In this document: positions 28,967 to 40,126 of the stretch, one piece after another | Layout: every line of letters begins with the position of its first letter | Numbering within the stretch: position 1 is the stretch's first letter | Source: Brachycybe producta | Taxonomy: Eukaryota; Arthropoda; Diplopoda; Playtdesmida; Andrognathidae | DNA length: 64,000 bases | NCBI GenBank assembly: GCA_036925085.1 | Contig: JAUPFP010000021.1 | Location: forward strand, 72,501-136,500 | Direction of reading: 5' to 3' | Notes under the pieces: model-generated | Seen by the model: the letters and a program-made list of their open reading frames with translations, nothing else | The model's database searches: none | Told to the model about the DNA's origin: nothing | Translations under genes and position numbers: made by a program

Positions 28967-29977
28967 TAAAGCAGCAGTCACACTAGGCTGGTTTACAAGC
29001 CAATGGTTGCTGCTGGCTATTAGCAGCAACAGCAAGCAGCAGCTGCTTTGGGTTCACACTTCTCCAGTCACTGCTGGTATTAGCAGTGCAAGTCATCCAA
29101 TCACCATCTTGCATAAACACAAACTCTAACAACCAACCCAAGCAGTGGAGTTTCAACTACCACTAGTGCCACTACTAGCAACAAAAAGTTCACATGACCA
29201 GCTAGTAGCTGCTAAAGTTGGACATGTCCAACTTCACCAGCCACTGTTAAAATCATTAGCCTGCTGGAGAAAGCAGCTGCTAGTAGCAGTTCAGACTATG
29301 CTGCTAGAGTGCTACAACCAGCCAGCAGCAACCAGTGGCTGGGAAACCAGCCTAGTGTGACTGCGGCATAAAGGTGCATTCACACTAGGCTGGTTTACCA
29401 GCTGCTGTCTAGTTGTAGCTCCCTAGCAGCATAGTGTGAACTGCTACCAGCAGCAGATTTCACTGGCAAGCTAGCGATTTTAACAGTGGCTGGTGAAGTT
29501 GAACATGTCCAACTTTAGTAGCTACCAGCTGTTCATATGACTTTAGCGGCAGTCACACTTGGCTGGTTTACAAGCCACTGGTTGCTGCTGGCTGGTTGTA
29601 GCACTCTAGCAGCATAGTCTGAACTGCTACTAGCAGCTGCTTTCTCCAGCATGCTAGTGACTTTAACAGTGGCTGGTGAAGTTGGACATGTCCAACTTTA
29701 GCAGCTACCAGCTGGTCATGTGACTCCCTTCATGCTGCTGCCATCTAGTGTGAACTTTTTGTTGCTAGTAGTGGCACTAGTGGTAGTTGAAACTCCACTG
29801 CTTGGGTTGGTTGTTGTTAGAGTTTGTGTTTTTGTAAGACGGTGATTGGATGACTTGCACTGCTAATACCAGCAGTGACTGGACAAGTGTGAACCCAAAG
29901 CAGCTGCTGCTTGCTGTTGCTGCTAATAGCCAGCAGCAACTAGCGGCTTGTAAACCAGCCTAGTGTGACTGCCGCTT
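28967..29977. mobile_element. Three related inverted-repeat units, GTCACACTAGGCTGG ends
   Basis: The outer ends are complementary: GCAGTCACACTAGGCTGG at 28973 and CCAGCCTAGTGTGACTGC near 29955-29972. Further copies of the end sequence, at about 29355 (complement), 29385 (direct) and 29545 (direct), divide the stretch into a full ~400-base unit, a truncated unit and a second full unit. The interior is built of CAGCAG/CTGCTG words and a palindromic GTTGGACATGTCCAAC centre. No coding capacity is seen. Confidence 0.7.
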
Positions 29978-29979
29978 TA

Positions 29980-30976
29980 AAGGCCTGCTCACTTCAGCTT
30001 TAATGCTGGTAAAAGTATGGCGCTGAAATCGTCTGCTAAAACCAATAGATGGCACAAACTTCTGGACCCTATTGATTAGATTATTATTATTGCAACCACA
30101 TGTTTTCTTGTTTTTCATTCTTTTCACAGTTATCACTACTTTTTAAAAAAACTTCTGAATGTTATCAATCAGTTTTTTTTTCTATGGAATGGTTTACTGT
30201 TGTGTAAAAAAAAAAAAACAAAAGAAATAAATTTACATGAAATACCATTTGATGCTATCCGAAAAAACATAAATAGAAAAGATAGGATGCCATCAGATCG
30301 ATAATTAAAATAAGTATAAATAAAATAAATAAATAAATAAAATAAGATAAAATAAAATAATAAATATATAAAATTAAAATAATAAAGTAAAATATTAAAT
30401 AAAATAATACATTATAATAAATAAATAAATATAAAATAAAATAATACACAAATAGAATAAAATAAAATTTAATTTAATTTAAAAAAATGAAATTAATTGG
30501 CTTTACCATTCTGCTAGTTCAGAAACTCATTTTAATGCATTTCTGAATTTGTCTTTAAAACTTTGGAAATCTTCTCACTGATCAAAAAAAAAAATACTTC
30601 ATGTTGCACAAAAACATTGTCAAGAAAAGTTAAAAAAACTTTTTTAGTATTCACTTTTTTAATTACTATTTTTTAAGTTTTTTAGATAAAATAAAATTTG
30701 AATGTAAATAATTTACATTCATTTCTTTTTTTTTTTGTAATTAAAAAAATATCATTAGTGAATCGTTAACATGTAATAAAACTTGAATATAAATGAAGTT
30801 CATTCATTCATTTTATGACGTGTGATTTCTATGTAATTCTTGTGTAAAAAGTGGATGGAACGTAGCATGCTTAGGGTCCAGAAGATTGCGACACCTATTA
30901 GTTTTAACAGACGGTATGGATGCCATACTTTTTCCCAACGTAACTATTGAATTTGAAAAACATGAGCAGTCCTTTA
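29980..30976. mobile_element. Long palindromic element, copy 1 (GGTCCAGAAG arms)
   Basis: Left arm: GGCCTGCTCA, AAAAGTATGGCG, AACCAATAGATGGC and TTCTGGACCCTA. The right arm (30875-30976) is the complement, with TAGGGTCCAGAAGATTGCG, GACGGTATGGATGCC and GAGCAGTCCTTTAGG. The centre is A/T simple sequence. A second copy is at 38810-39596. Confidence 0.75.
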
Positions 30977-31831
30977 GGATAAGGAGAGTATACTTGAGTA
31001 ATTACTAATTACCTCTGTATATTTACCTATATCTATATTTTGGTTACTAGGTTAGGACTTAGGAGTGTGGGTTAAATTGCCTTTACATGTAAAACCAATA
31101 AAAAAAAACTAGAAATAAGTTCGCTTTATTCTGTGTTATGGCTGAGCCATCCAGTATAGCCTCCTCCTGTGGGTGGTTATGGTTGAGCTCGCAGTGTAAT
31201 ATATGACTGAACCCTATCTGTAGATTGTGAATCGCTACGTTAGGTTACAGTGAAAATTGTCATAACTATAAATGGGGGCGTTTTCCCTCGCGAAATAATC
31301 CCCCCCCCGCCACTCGAAAAGAGCAACGGGGGCAAGAGGCATAGAACCTAGCCTCTCAAACGGCCCCCTCCCAAGCCAACCCCATTTCGATGATCCAAAC
31401 AGAACACGTAACCCACCCACCCCCACACACACACGCGAATGTCCTATATAGAAAACTATCTTTAGCAACTTGAATGTTCTTTTTTTGGTCATAATTCTAG
31501 CAAAGTTCTCAATTATAGAAAACACGTTTATTATAATATTAGTCAGAAGAAGTCCACCGACTTCCATACAAACTTAAATCATTATACATTTCACTTCATA
31601 TTCGATTTATTTACAAATATATTTACAATAATTATTTAATATTTCCCCATCGTATCTTAAATTAGAACAAACCTCTTCAAAGACTATTAACACAGAAACA
31701 GAACAATGACATCATAAGCAATAAAAAGCAACACTCCTCCCTCTTATTAATTGTGATATTTTTATAAGCGCAATACATTTCGAATTAATTCTCCACGTAG
31801 ACCAATTACTCATTAATTTCAGTCTATCCGA

Positions 31832-33134
31832 TCAATTCGTTGGCAACTGTTGGCTTATAATCTCTTTGGCACTTTGGGTGAGATGTTCAGGAAAACGAAC
31901 GTCAAAAGCGACGATCAAATCACCCCTCCGACTCGGTTCCTTGGGAAACGGAAGACCCTGTCCCTGTATCCTCTTCACCGTGTTCGGTTTGATCACTTCG
32001 TTACGCAAATCCAAAGGGATCTTTTCACCAGTCAAAGTGGGAACTTCAACTATCATTCCACAAAGGGCCTAGAGAAATTTACAAACACAATTCAGAAACA
32101 AGAACATTATAGACAACGACCTACATAAAACGAGAGAAGCTAAATTTAGAAATCCCTAAAACGCAGTCAAAATCCGCTGTTTCTTGTAACGTTATCTGTC
32201 AGAATCTTGCGTGTTTTTAGGGGGGGGGGAGGGGTTAGTCATTTACCTGTTTGAGAGTGATCCTTGCTATGTATCTGATCTCACTCCCCTCTCTCTTAAA
32301 GACCGGGTGCGGTTTGTCTCTGATGGTGAACACGATATCAGCTGGGATTCGGTTCGGTGACTGGTCCCCTTCCCTCTGAAACGTGATCTTCGTACCCGCC
32401 TTCCAACCGGGTTTGATGTTGATCGTAAGAACCTTCTCCTCTCTCTTGGACGTTCCCCTTCCTCCGCCACCACCTCCTCCTCCTCCGTCCGTTCCAGTCG
32501 TCACTCTTCTGGCGATCTTCATCTTCTTGACGCAGCCCTTAAAGATGTCTTCCAGAGCAACGTAAAGATCGTGTTCAATCGTCGGGTCTTGTTGTCTCAT
32601 GTTGGGCCCGGTTCCTCCTTTCCCTCCTCCTCCTCCTCCCATGCTATTCTGAGTATGAGCTGCAAAACTATGCGATCTGAACGGACTAGCCCGTCCCGGT
32701 CCACCGAACTGTGCGAATGGATCCATCATGGGATCTATATCCATGTCCATATCGCCTCCGAAACCAAACATCTTCGGTCCTCCTCCTCCACCCATAAAGA
32801 ACGTCTCGAACGGATTGTTAGTTCCGAAGAACTGTGCGAAAGTGGCCCGAGGGTCACCGTGGAAGGTGTAAGTGTAGGAACCACCATCCGAACCTCCTTG
32901 TCCCGGGATGCCTCCCTTTAACCCTTCCTCTCCGTATTGGTCGTAAACGTCTCTCTTCTTGCGGTCACTCAACACTTCGTACGCTTCGGCCACTTCTTTA
33001 AACTTCTCTTCACTTCCAGCCGCCTTGTTCTTGTCCGGATGAAATTTAAGGGCCATTTTCCGGTACGCTTTCTTGATGTCTTCGTCTGAGGCATTCTTAG
33101 GAACGCCAAGAATCTTGTAATAATCTTTGCCCAT
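31832..33134 (-). CDS. DNAJB1: DnaJ homolog, subfamily B (DNAJB1/4/5 type)
   Basis: This is a class II Hsp40, which stimulates the ATPase of Hsp70 and delivers clients. The start ATG at 33134 opens [20 protein letters not shown]. The J domain (residues 1-70) keeps the HPD motif in [12 protein letters not shown] Gly/Phe region with [18 protein letters not shown] and poly-Gly runs follows. The two C-terminal beta domains have [60 protein letters not shown] and [16 protein letters not shown] sequence. After an intron at about 32070-32247, the last exon gives [15 protein letters not shown] and [20 protein letters not shown], ending at 31832. No zinc-finger region is present, as expected for this class. 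Member assignment within DNAJB1/4/5 is uncertain. Confidence 0.95.
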
Positions 33135-33679
33135 CTTCCCTTAACACACAAGGATTCAACTTCAATGGAAAGAATAAGGAAAATAAGATGACGAGGTTAG
33201 GGAAACTCCTTTTTCTTTTTGATGTAAAGTAAAAAAGAAAATCACGACTTAAAATCGCAACGAAGATTCGCAGCAATTGAAACTGGAAATGGAAGTTGAT
33301 CTCCAAAAACAACCTAGATATATCGGTGACGTCAAAAGCAAACACGAAAACACTAGAATCTTCTAGACTGTTCGCGCATTTTCGTGACGTCACAAAACAA
33401 TTACGCAACATTCTGGTGACGTCACACTCGACCTTGCGGGAACTAACGCAGAGCCCACGGCTATGATAGAGATCTATCTATGGCTCTGAACTAACGGCGA
33501 TTATGCTGCCATCCAGTGAGTGTTGTCGTAAACAACAAAAAACACATCTTGAACTGCGGAACAGTTTGATTTCAAGGGGCAACCCCCCCCCCCCCCTTTC
33601 AACGATATCTTACAAAAATAAACATTTCCGCTGTCTGAAAGTGAAGACAAATTGAATTTGCTTTAGAAACTAGACTTTT

Positions 33680-33860
33680 ATGGAAGTTTTGAAAATGACC
33701 CACAAACGATATATATTTCTATATAGTTTTATTTTGAAAGATGGAAAAAGTTTAAGTGATTGAGGTACCCTTCTAGTTTTTAAAACACATTCAAGTTTCT
33801 CCTAATCTTGCTCGAGAAAGACAGAATACACGTTCAGAGTTCGAAAGTCGGCTAATCATA
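33680..33860. repeat. Dispersed repeat (CCTTCTAGTTTTTAAAACAC type)
   Basis: Holds TTGAAAGATGG, ACCCTTCTAGTTTTTAAAAC and GAAAGACAGAATACACG phrases in the same order as the segments near 10790, 20060 and 62690. Confidence 0.5.
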
Positions 33861-34235
33861 AATTATTTTAAAATATCGTTTAATAAAATAAGCAACGAAA
33901 CAAGTCAAAAAGATACGCACTTAATCCAAGTTTGTTGTTTTAATAGATTACTTGATAATAAACCCATAAATAAAAACACCCATACAATTTTTAACACCTA
34001 AGTTTCCATGATTTTTTCTACTCAGTAATTTGTTGCAGAAAAATTAAAAGAGAAACAATTTTTACTTCTAGTTTTCTCGTAATTTTATGAGTCACAAACC
34101 GAGTTAATTTAATCCGTTACCTGAAACGTATTGGGATCGATCAAAGTCGTTAATAATCATTATTTCAGAAGAAATTAATAATTATTCTTATAAAGTGTGA
34201 GTGAGAGAACATTGTGGGTGGGCGAAACAGGCGGT

Positions 34236-36118
34236 TCAAAGGATGAACGGAATGATGGCCGTGCGATAAGTGGGATAATTAGGAAACTCTTGCTTGTAAG
34301 CACGATGTTTTTGAAGGGCCCAGATGGTCATTTGGTAGAAGCCAGCAAAAGTAAAAAGTGCAGCTAAATTACACAAACAATATTAAATAGACGTTAGAAC
34401 ATCCTTTTAGGCTAGACGGTTTCAACGTAATGTTAGATTCTTACCCGGGAGAGTCTGAGTCATGAAAGTAAACGCCATCCAAGCGGCAATCTCATACGAG
34501 TAGTTCGGACAAGAGACGAAATCGAACAAGGTCGTCAATGGATTCCAGTTCGTCGGTTCCGGAATCGCTCGTTTTTTAGAACCTAGCCATAAAAAACAAA
34601 AAAAAAAAGAAACATTCGTATTCCATTGTAATGGATTTTTAGTATCGGTCACCGGCCGGTCTCAGGTTTCGAAGTAAAAGATGGATACTGAAGTTTCCGA
34701 ACTCAAAGAACTGAAATCGGACGAATAGATAAAGTAAAAGAGGGGGAACTATAGAACAAACAGAATCAGATAAACATCTAAAAAACATACTACAAACAAA
34801 GCCATTCCTCCTTGCTCCTGGACGCGTCCCAAAACTAAATACAAAACAAGACAACGTTAGAAGAAACGACAACCAATCAAACATGGTCACATTAACAGCA
34901 AACCGGACTCACTTGGAGTGGTATAAAGCGGATGGTTCACGTAGTAAGCCACATAAGCGGCAAATAACCAGTAATAGGAGCAGTTCTGCAAAGGCAACAT
35001 TAGAACGAGAGAAAATTGTGTCGAGCGGTTAGATTTGTTTAGGATGTAAAACCTTGAAGATGTTCCGAATCGGCATCGTTGTGTGGGAAAATCTATGAAT
35101 GAAGAGGGTTTCCAGAACACGTTTGATGTAGTGCCCGGCCCAACAAGCAGCGGCAAAACTACAAACAAACAATTTCATCAATGAATTCATCAAGTAAAAA
35201 AAATCCATCAACTATGACAGACTTCACGACTTGAGCGTAGGGCATTTGGGCAGCATCGGATCCATAGATCAACGCGGGACGACTGTAGAACCACAAGTAG
35301 ATGAACAGAGGTCCCGTGTACTCGACTAGGAACACCTGAACAAATAAAATGTACAACGTATGGATGTTACCGTCGAGGCAAATAATTACAACCGTGTACA
35401 AACCGTCTTCCATCCGACCTGAGGACCGAGATCTTTGAGGAACAACTGGGAACCATTCTGAACGTTTAGAGACTCCAACGTAGCCTCGTCTCGCAGAGAT
35501 TTACCTCCTGTCATATAGAAATATAATAAATCGTCAATAAGAAGACTAGAAACGAAATCTGACTGAGATATAAAAGACTAACTGGCATCGGATCGCAGCG
35601 ATTGGCGTTCTGGGTAAAGATGAGGTTCTATTCGAGGAAAAAACGAATAAAGAGAAGGAGGAGGCTAAGAAAAACAAGTCTCATCTCCGCACAGTTCTCA
35701 CTCTTTTTGCTTATTTCCTTCTTTAAATCCCAAATAGTGGACGACGGCTTTAGCTAGAAGATAAAATTCCGTAACAAAAAAAATGTTGTTTTTAAACATT
35801 TGCAGAGAAATGTGTTTTTATTTCACTCGCAACGTCATTTGAATTACATTGGATAAAGTGGCGATGGTTTTCTTGTTGGCCCCACCGGCTACAATTTCGA
35901 CCTAGAGAAAATCAATTAGTAAAAAAAAAACACGGACGTTGGTGAATGAGGTGGAAAAAGGGGGCTAAAGAAGGAAAAGACAGAGAAGGAAAAAAAGTTG
36001 TCCTTGTCGTCATCATTTCAGCCTCAGGTCAAATAGCGCATGATAAACAAATTACACACGATTGAAATAAATACGGTAACAGGTATACGTATATGCGAAG
36101 AAATAAATTAACCTCCAT
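34236..36118 (-). CDS. TECR: Very-long-chain enoyl-CoA reductase
   Basis: TECR is an ER membrane enzyme that catalyses the last, NADPH-dependent step of very-long-chain fatty acid elongation. The first coding exon holds only ATG GAG (36113-36118). It splices to [18 protein letters not shown], then [31 protein letters not shown] and [13 protein letters not shown], which form the N-terminal ubiquitin-like domain. The membrane part follows: [20 protein letters not shown] (35300), [20 protein letters not shown] (35100), [20 protein letters not shown] (34950), [17 protein letters not shown] (34660) and [19 protein letters not shown] (34480). The final exon ends [15 protein letters not shown] and [12 protein letters not shown] at 34236. 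These match the steroid-5-alpha-reductase-type C-terminal domain. All segments align in order with the vertebrate protein at similar length. Confidence 0.95.
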
Positions 36119-36531
36119 AGTTACGATCTTGGAATGTTTCCTTCGAGTCTTTACTTCTAAAAAGAACACTGAAGCGAGAGAAAGAAATATAATAAAAAAA
36201 CAAACGGGACCAACTTGTTTATCTTGTGTAATATACCACAATAGTTACTATTGAATGAAAGAACTAATACAAACATAAACGACTGCTGTTCAATGAAATG
36301 AAAACGAACGACGACGTTTAAACAGGTGTCAGCGTCTCTCCTCCTCCTCCTCCCTTGAAATTCCAATTCACGAGCAACAGCAGAACCAATCCTCGCACAG
36401 CAGCAAAAGACAAAACTCGATGAGGACGACGGTCAAATTGCAATCTGCAACGAACATCCAAACGAGTCAGAGTGATTGAAAAGACAAAAAAGAGAGAGAG
36501 AACAGAGAATGCTGCAAGAATCACAGACGTC

Positions 36532-37060
36532 TTGCGTTATTTAGGTCGGTGGCCTTGAACTGGACAAAACCAATAGAAAAGCCCCCTATAGGAGGCTATG
36601 AAACAACTATCTCAAATACTTAATATTAAGGCCTACAGAGAAAACAAGAAATACTCATTTAGATAATTACCAACAGAAATATTGAAGCACTGATGTTGCA
36701 CATTTCCGTCACTGAAGACGCCACAAGCACGCTATAGAAACTGCCATTAACCCATTCACAAAACGTTTATGAAAACAATGTGCAATTCAATCATTTTAAA
36801 ACTGATGAAAATTGAAAGGGGGGGGGGGTTGGCACCCCGGCATACATTTGATTATTTTTTACTGTTGCAACCAACACCTGAACAACAAGGCATTTTACAG
36901 GTTCCACAGTTCACTCTCCAAGGAGAAAAAATGGCGCACGTTAACCATGTGACTAAAGTAGCCAACCACAAGGAAGACCTGGCGTATCACTACTCTTTCC
37001 ATAAAGGGCTCTAGGACTAGGAGGGGGTTGTAATCAGCGCCACCATGTGAGAATAACGAG
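36532..37060. other. Upstream of TECR: no convincing gene
   Basis: An 81-codon open frame at 36769-37014 (plus) resembles no family I know and starts in a poly-G-bearing stretch. A TATAGGAGGCTATG word near 36590 also occurs at the ends of the 24.5-28.7 kb element. I see no exon of a recognised gene. Confidence 0.4.
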
Positions 37061-37270
37061 GAACCACAGGTTTGATTCGTTTGAATAGCAACATTTTTAT
37101 TTCAACATTCTTGTCAAATGAACAGGCCTTTTTGTATGCACTTCCTCATTGGCAATAGTTTATGGCCATAGCCTACTTATCCTATTGAGACGTTTGGGCC
37201 CGCCGCTTATTTTCGCTCTTTAGCGTTTTCGTTTTTTTTAGGTTTAACGCCACCCTGTACTATTTAGCTT

Positions 37271-38121
37271 CTGGGCCACTCGGTACTTTTGGTACCAAGT
37301 GACCCAGATGTCATATCTGTTGATCTTGACCTTTTCGTTCCCCCTCAATTTTTCTTCCACACGAATAAATTTTATTCGTTTTTAATTTGATTTTGTTTTC
37401 GTTTCTCCTGTTATCACCTATGTGTGATAACAGGGGATGAATCATGGTTTTGGACAAATGGATCAATCTTTTGATTGGTCCATTTGGTCCAAAATATTGT
37501 TGTAACCAATTGTCGAATTGTGCCCTGAGAATCCGACTTGTGGATTCTCAGGGTATATAAAGAGTTACATTTTGAATGTCAAAAAACGCTTTTTGAGCTT
37601 CTTTTCATATACCGAACCTATGCCCGATTTTGGCAAGGTTCTCTTCTTTTATTTTATTTTTCTCAACGTTATATTTGTATGTGTGTGTGTGCAAAACCAG
37701 TTCGTCAATTTGATGTTTATCTGCGAAATAAACAGATCTTTTATATTCAATTCAACCAGTGGTGTTAATTGCTCGAAACTTAAATTCCGTGAGCGCGAAT
37801 TCATCATTTGCAGGTCTTCACCTATTTGGATACATCAAAAGGGTCCCAACAGGTGCAAACCTGCAACGTACCAGTGAGTATATTTTTACACGATTCTTAG
37901 GGCAGATTTACGGACGAAAGTCCGAGAGATACAGAGATTAAAGATCCTCAAGACTGTGAAGTCTTTTGCCAGAGACTAGTGAGGACACAAAATAGACGTT
38001 ATATTGGTCTAGTCCTCCCGGGCCAGTAGAATTAGTGACCTAGCCAACCACTATCAATACGAGTGTAAACTCGCTCGTATTAACCAAAAAGAGCAGATTC
38101 TACTAACGGAAAAAGGTCCGT
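37271..38121 (+). repeat. Run of short hairpins, possible LTR/leader remnant
   Basis: At least ten separate inverted repeats follow each other: 37271-37307, 37361-37379, 37407-37434, 37448-37494, 37523-37553, 37911-37924, 37950-37965, 37981-38017, 38056-38081 and 38106-38121. The 37523-37553 hairpin (CCCTGAGAATCC and its exact complement) abuts a TATATAAAG box at 37554. An AATAAA-type word occurs near 37728, and a GGTCCCAACAGG phrase near 37843 recalls the 3' end of an LTR and its primer site. No gag or pol frame follows. The LTR reading is inference; the hairpins are directly visible. Confidence 0.5.
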
Positions 38122-38130
38122 CACACTATA

Positions 38131-38803
38131 GTACGAAGCCCCGTAAAGGACATACACAAATAAAGTTAAAAAAAAAAAGATATGGCCACAGTTAAGGCCC
38201 CACTTATGGCGCCAAAAAAAGATATGGCTGCACTTACGGCCGCACTTAAGGAAAAAGTTGTCAACAAAAATGTAAGCTTAATTGTGATTTCTCACACTAG
38301 ATGCATGGTGTATAAGGTGATAAACATTGCATGCTATTTGACTAAAATGACTACTGTGTCACAGTATTTGTGACAGGCTTTAGAAATTGCAGTCCTTCAT
38401 AAACGGGGTTTTTTGTGCTGAATCCAACCACCTGTGTGTTTATGTGCATACACTATATTTACACATGAATGCACACAAATGACAGATGATATATTGAAAG
38501 AGATAGGAAACGATATTTTCCCCACCTTTTTATGAGCGTATTTGGTAAAAAAAAAAACAAGACATACATCAGTATCATTGAAGTATGAATTGAAAACAGA
38601 TTTCATAATTGATTATCAAACGAATTCTAGAAAAAATGCATTTGCAAGCTCCATATTTTTTTCTTAAATGTGGCCTTAATTGCGGCCGTAAGTGCGGCCA
38701 TATCTTTTTTTGGCGCCATAAGTGGTGCCTTAACTGTGGCCATATCTTTTTTTTTTTTTTAACTTTATTTAATTTTGTGCATGTCCTTTACAGGGCTTCG
38801 TAC
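38131..38803. mobile_element. Mariner-like MITE with GTACGAAGCCC ends
   Basis: The terminal inverted repeats begin GTACGAAGCCCCGTAAAGGA and end with its near complement GGGCTTCGTAC. TA dinucleotides flank both ends (38129-38130, 38804-38805), the target of Tc1/mariner elements. Inner arms repeat AAAGATATGGCCACAGTTAA-like words (GATATGGC, CACTTACGGC, TTATGGCGCC) in inverted order. There is no transposase. Confidence 0.8.
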
Positions 38804-38809
38804 TAAAGG

Positions 38810-39596
38810 CCCGCTGATTTTCTTAAAATTTAATAGTAAGGTTGGGAAAAAGTAAGGCGTCCATATCGTCTGTTAAAACCAATAGGTGGCGCAATCTTCT
38901 GGACCCTAAGCAGGGTATGTTCCAACCACTTTTTACTCAGGAATTACGTTAGAAATTTACCTCATAAAATGTTTTCAATGAAAAAGAAGAAATAAATGAA
39001 TGAACTTCATTTATATTCAAGTTTTATTGCATTTTTTACAATTCACTAATGATATTTTTTAATTACAAAGAAAAACAGAAATAAATGTAATTTATTTACA
39101 TTTTAATTTTATTTTATCCAATAAAAAAAAAACAAATAAAAAAATCAATACTTAAAAAGTTTTTTTCTTGACTATGTGTTTGTGTAACATGAAGTATTTT
39201 TTTGTTCTGTTGATTTGTTTTATTTTTATTTATTTTATTTTTATTTATAAAATGAATTTTAATTTATTTTAATTATCGATCTGATGGCATTCTATCTTTA
39301 TTAGTAATTATTACTTATGTTTTTAAGGTAGCATCACATGGTATTTCATGAAAACATTTCTTCTGTTTTTTTTTCTTGACACAACAGTAAACCGTTTTAT
39401 AGAAAATACTATTGACAGCAAAAGTTTTAAAAAGTAGGAATAACCATGAAGAGAAAATGAAAAACAACAATAAAACATGAGGTTGCAATTATAATAATCT
39501 AATCAACAGGGTCCAGAAGATTGCGCCATTTATTGGCAGACGATTTGGACGCAATACTTTTACCAACACTAAAGCTAAAATGAGCAGGCCTTTAGG
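38810..39596. mobile_element. Long palindromic element, copy 2 (GGTCCAGAAG arms)
   Basis: Left arm: AAGGCCCGCTGATTTTC, AAAAAGTAAGGCGTCC, CCAATAGGTGGCGCAATC and TTCTGGACCCTA. The right arm is the complement, from AGGGTCCAGAAGATTGCGCC to ATGAGCAGGCCTTTAGG. The same layout and arm sequence as 29980-30976, with an A/T-rich centre. Confidence 0.75.
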
Positions 39597-39635
39597 ATAA
39601 GGAGGCTATGACATTACTATTGAAATTGAAGAAAA

Positions 39636-40117
39636 ACAAGCAAGTGGGCGCCGCATGGTTAAAAGTTATTATTTGTTTACTTCCTCCTTCATTTCCGTTA
39701 TGGAGGGAAGGTGCTTGGTTAAAAGAACAGCCTAGGGGCATTAGCGCCATCTATTGATCGCAAGTGGAAAGAGTCGTCTAGCTATCTTATATATCAGCTG
39801 TGCCAGCTCTTTATTTTGGGCGTGTTTGGTAAGTGGGATTGTTGCTGGTTATGTTTATGCTCCCATTGATAAGGGGTTCGCACCGCATACATTTTCGATT
39901 TTTTTTTTCTCTATTTATTGTGGGGGACTGTTAAATAGGTTAGGTTAGGATATTTTTACTTTTATTTTTATTCTTATTTTATTTTTAGGCGACTTTTTAT
40001 GATTCCTATGATAAACCCTAGGCTGTTCTTTTAAACAAGCACCATCCCTCCACAACGGAAATGAAGGAGGAAGTAGACAGATGATAACTTTTAACCGTGC
40101 GGCGCCCACTTCCCTGT
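39636..40117. mobile_element. TIR element with GCAAGTGGGCGCCGCA ends, copy 2
   Basis: Begins ACAAGCAAGTGGGCGCCGCA and ends GCGGCGCCCACTTCCCTGT. It is flanked by GAAGAAAA on both sides (39628-39635, 40118-40125). The interior phrase TTATTGTGGGGGACTGTTAA is shared with 16700-17040. An internal inverted pair (CTTCCTCCTTCATTTCCGTT and complement) is present in this copy. Confidence 0.8.
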
Positions 40118-40126
40118 GAAGAAAAT

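Noticed and set aside
36769..37014. 81-codon open frame (MKTMCNSIILKLMKIERGGG...)
   Set aside because: No family resemblance, no neighbouring exon, and it begins across a poly-G run; not enough to call a gene.
37271..38121. MicroRNA cluster as an explanation for the hairpin run
   Set aside because: All but one stem are much too short for a precursor microRNA, and the stems differ widely in size and spacing.
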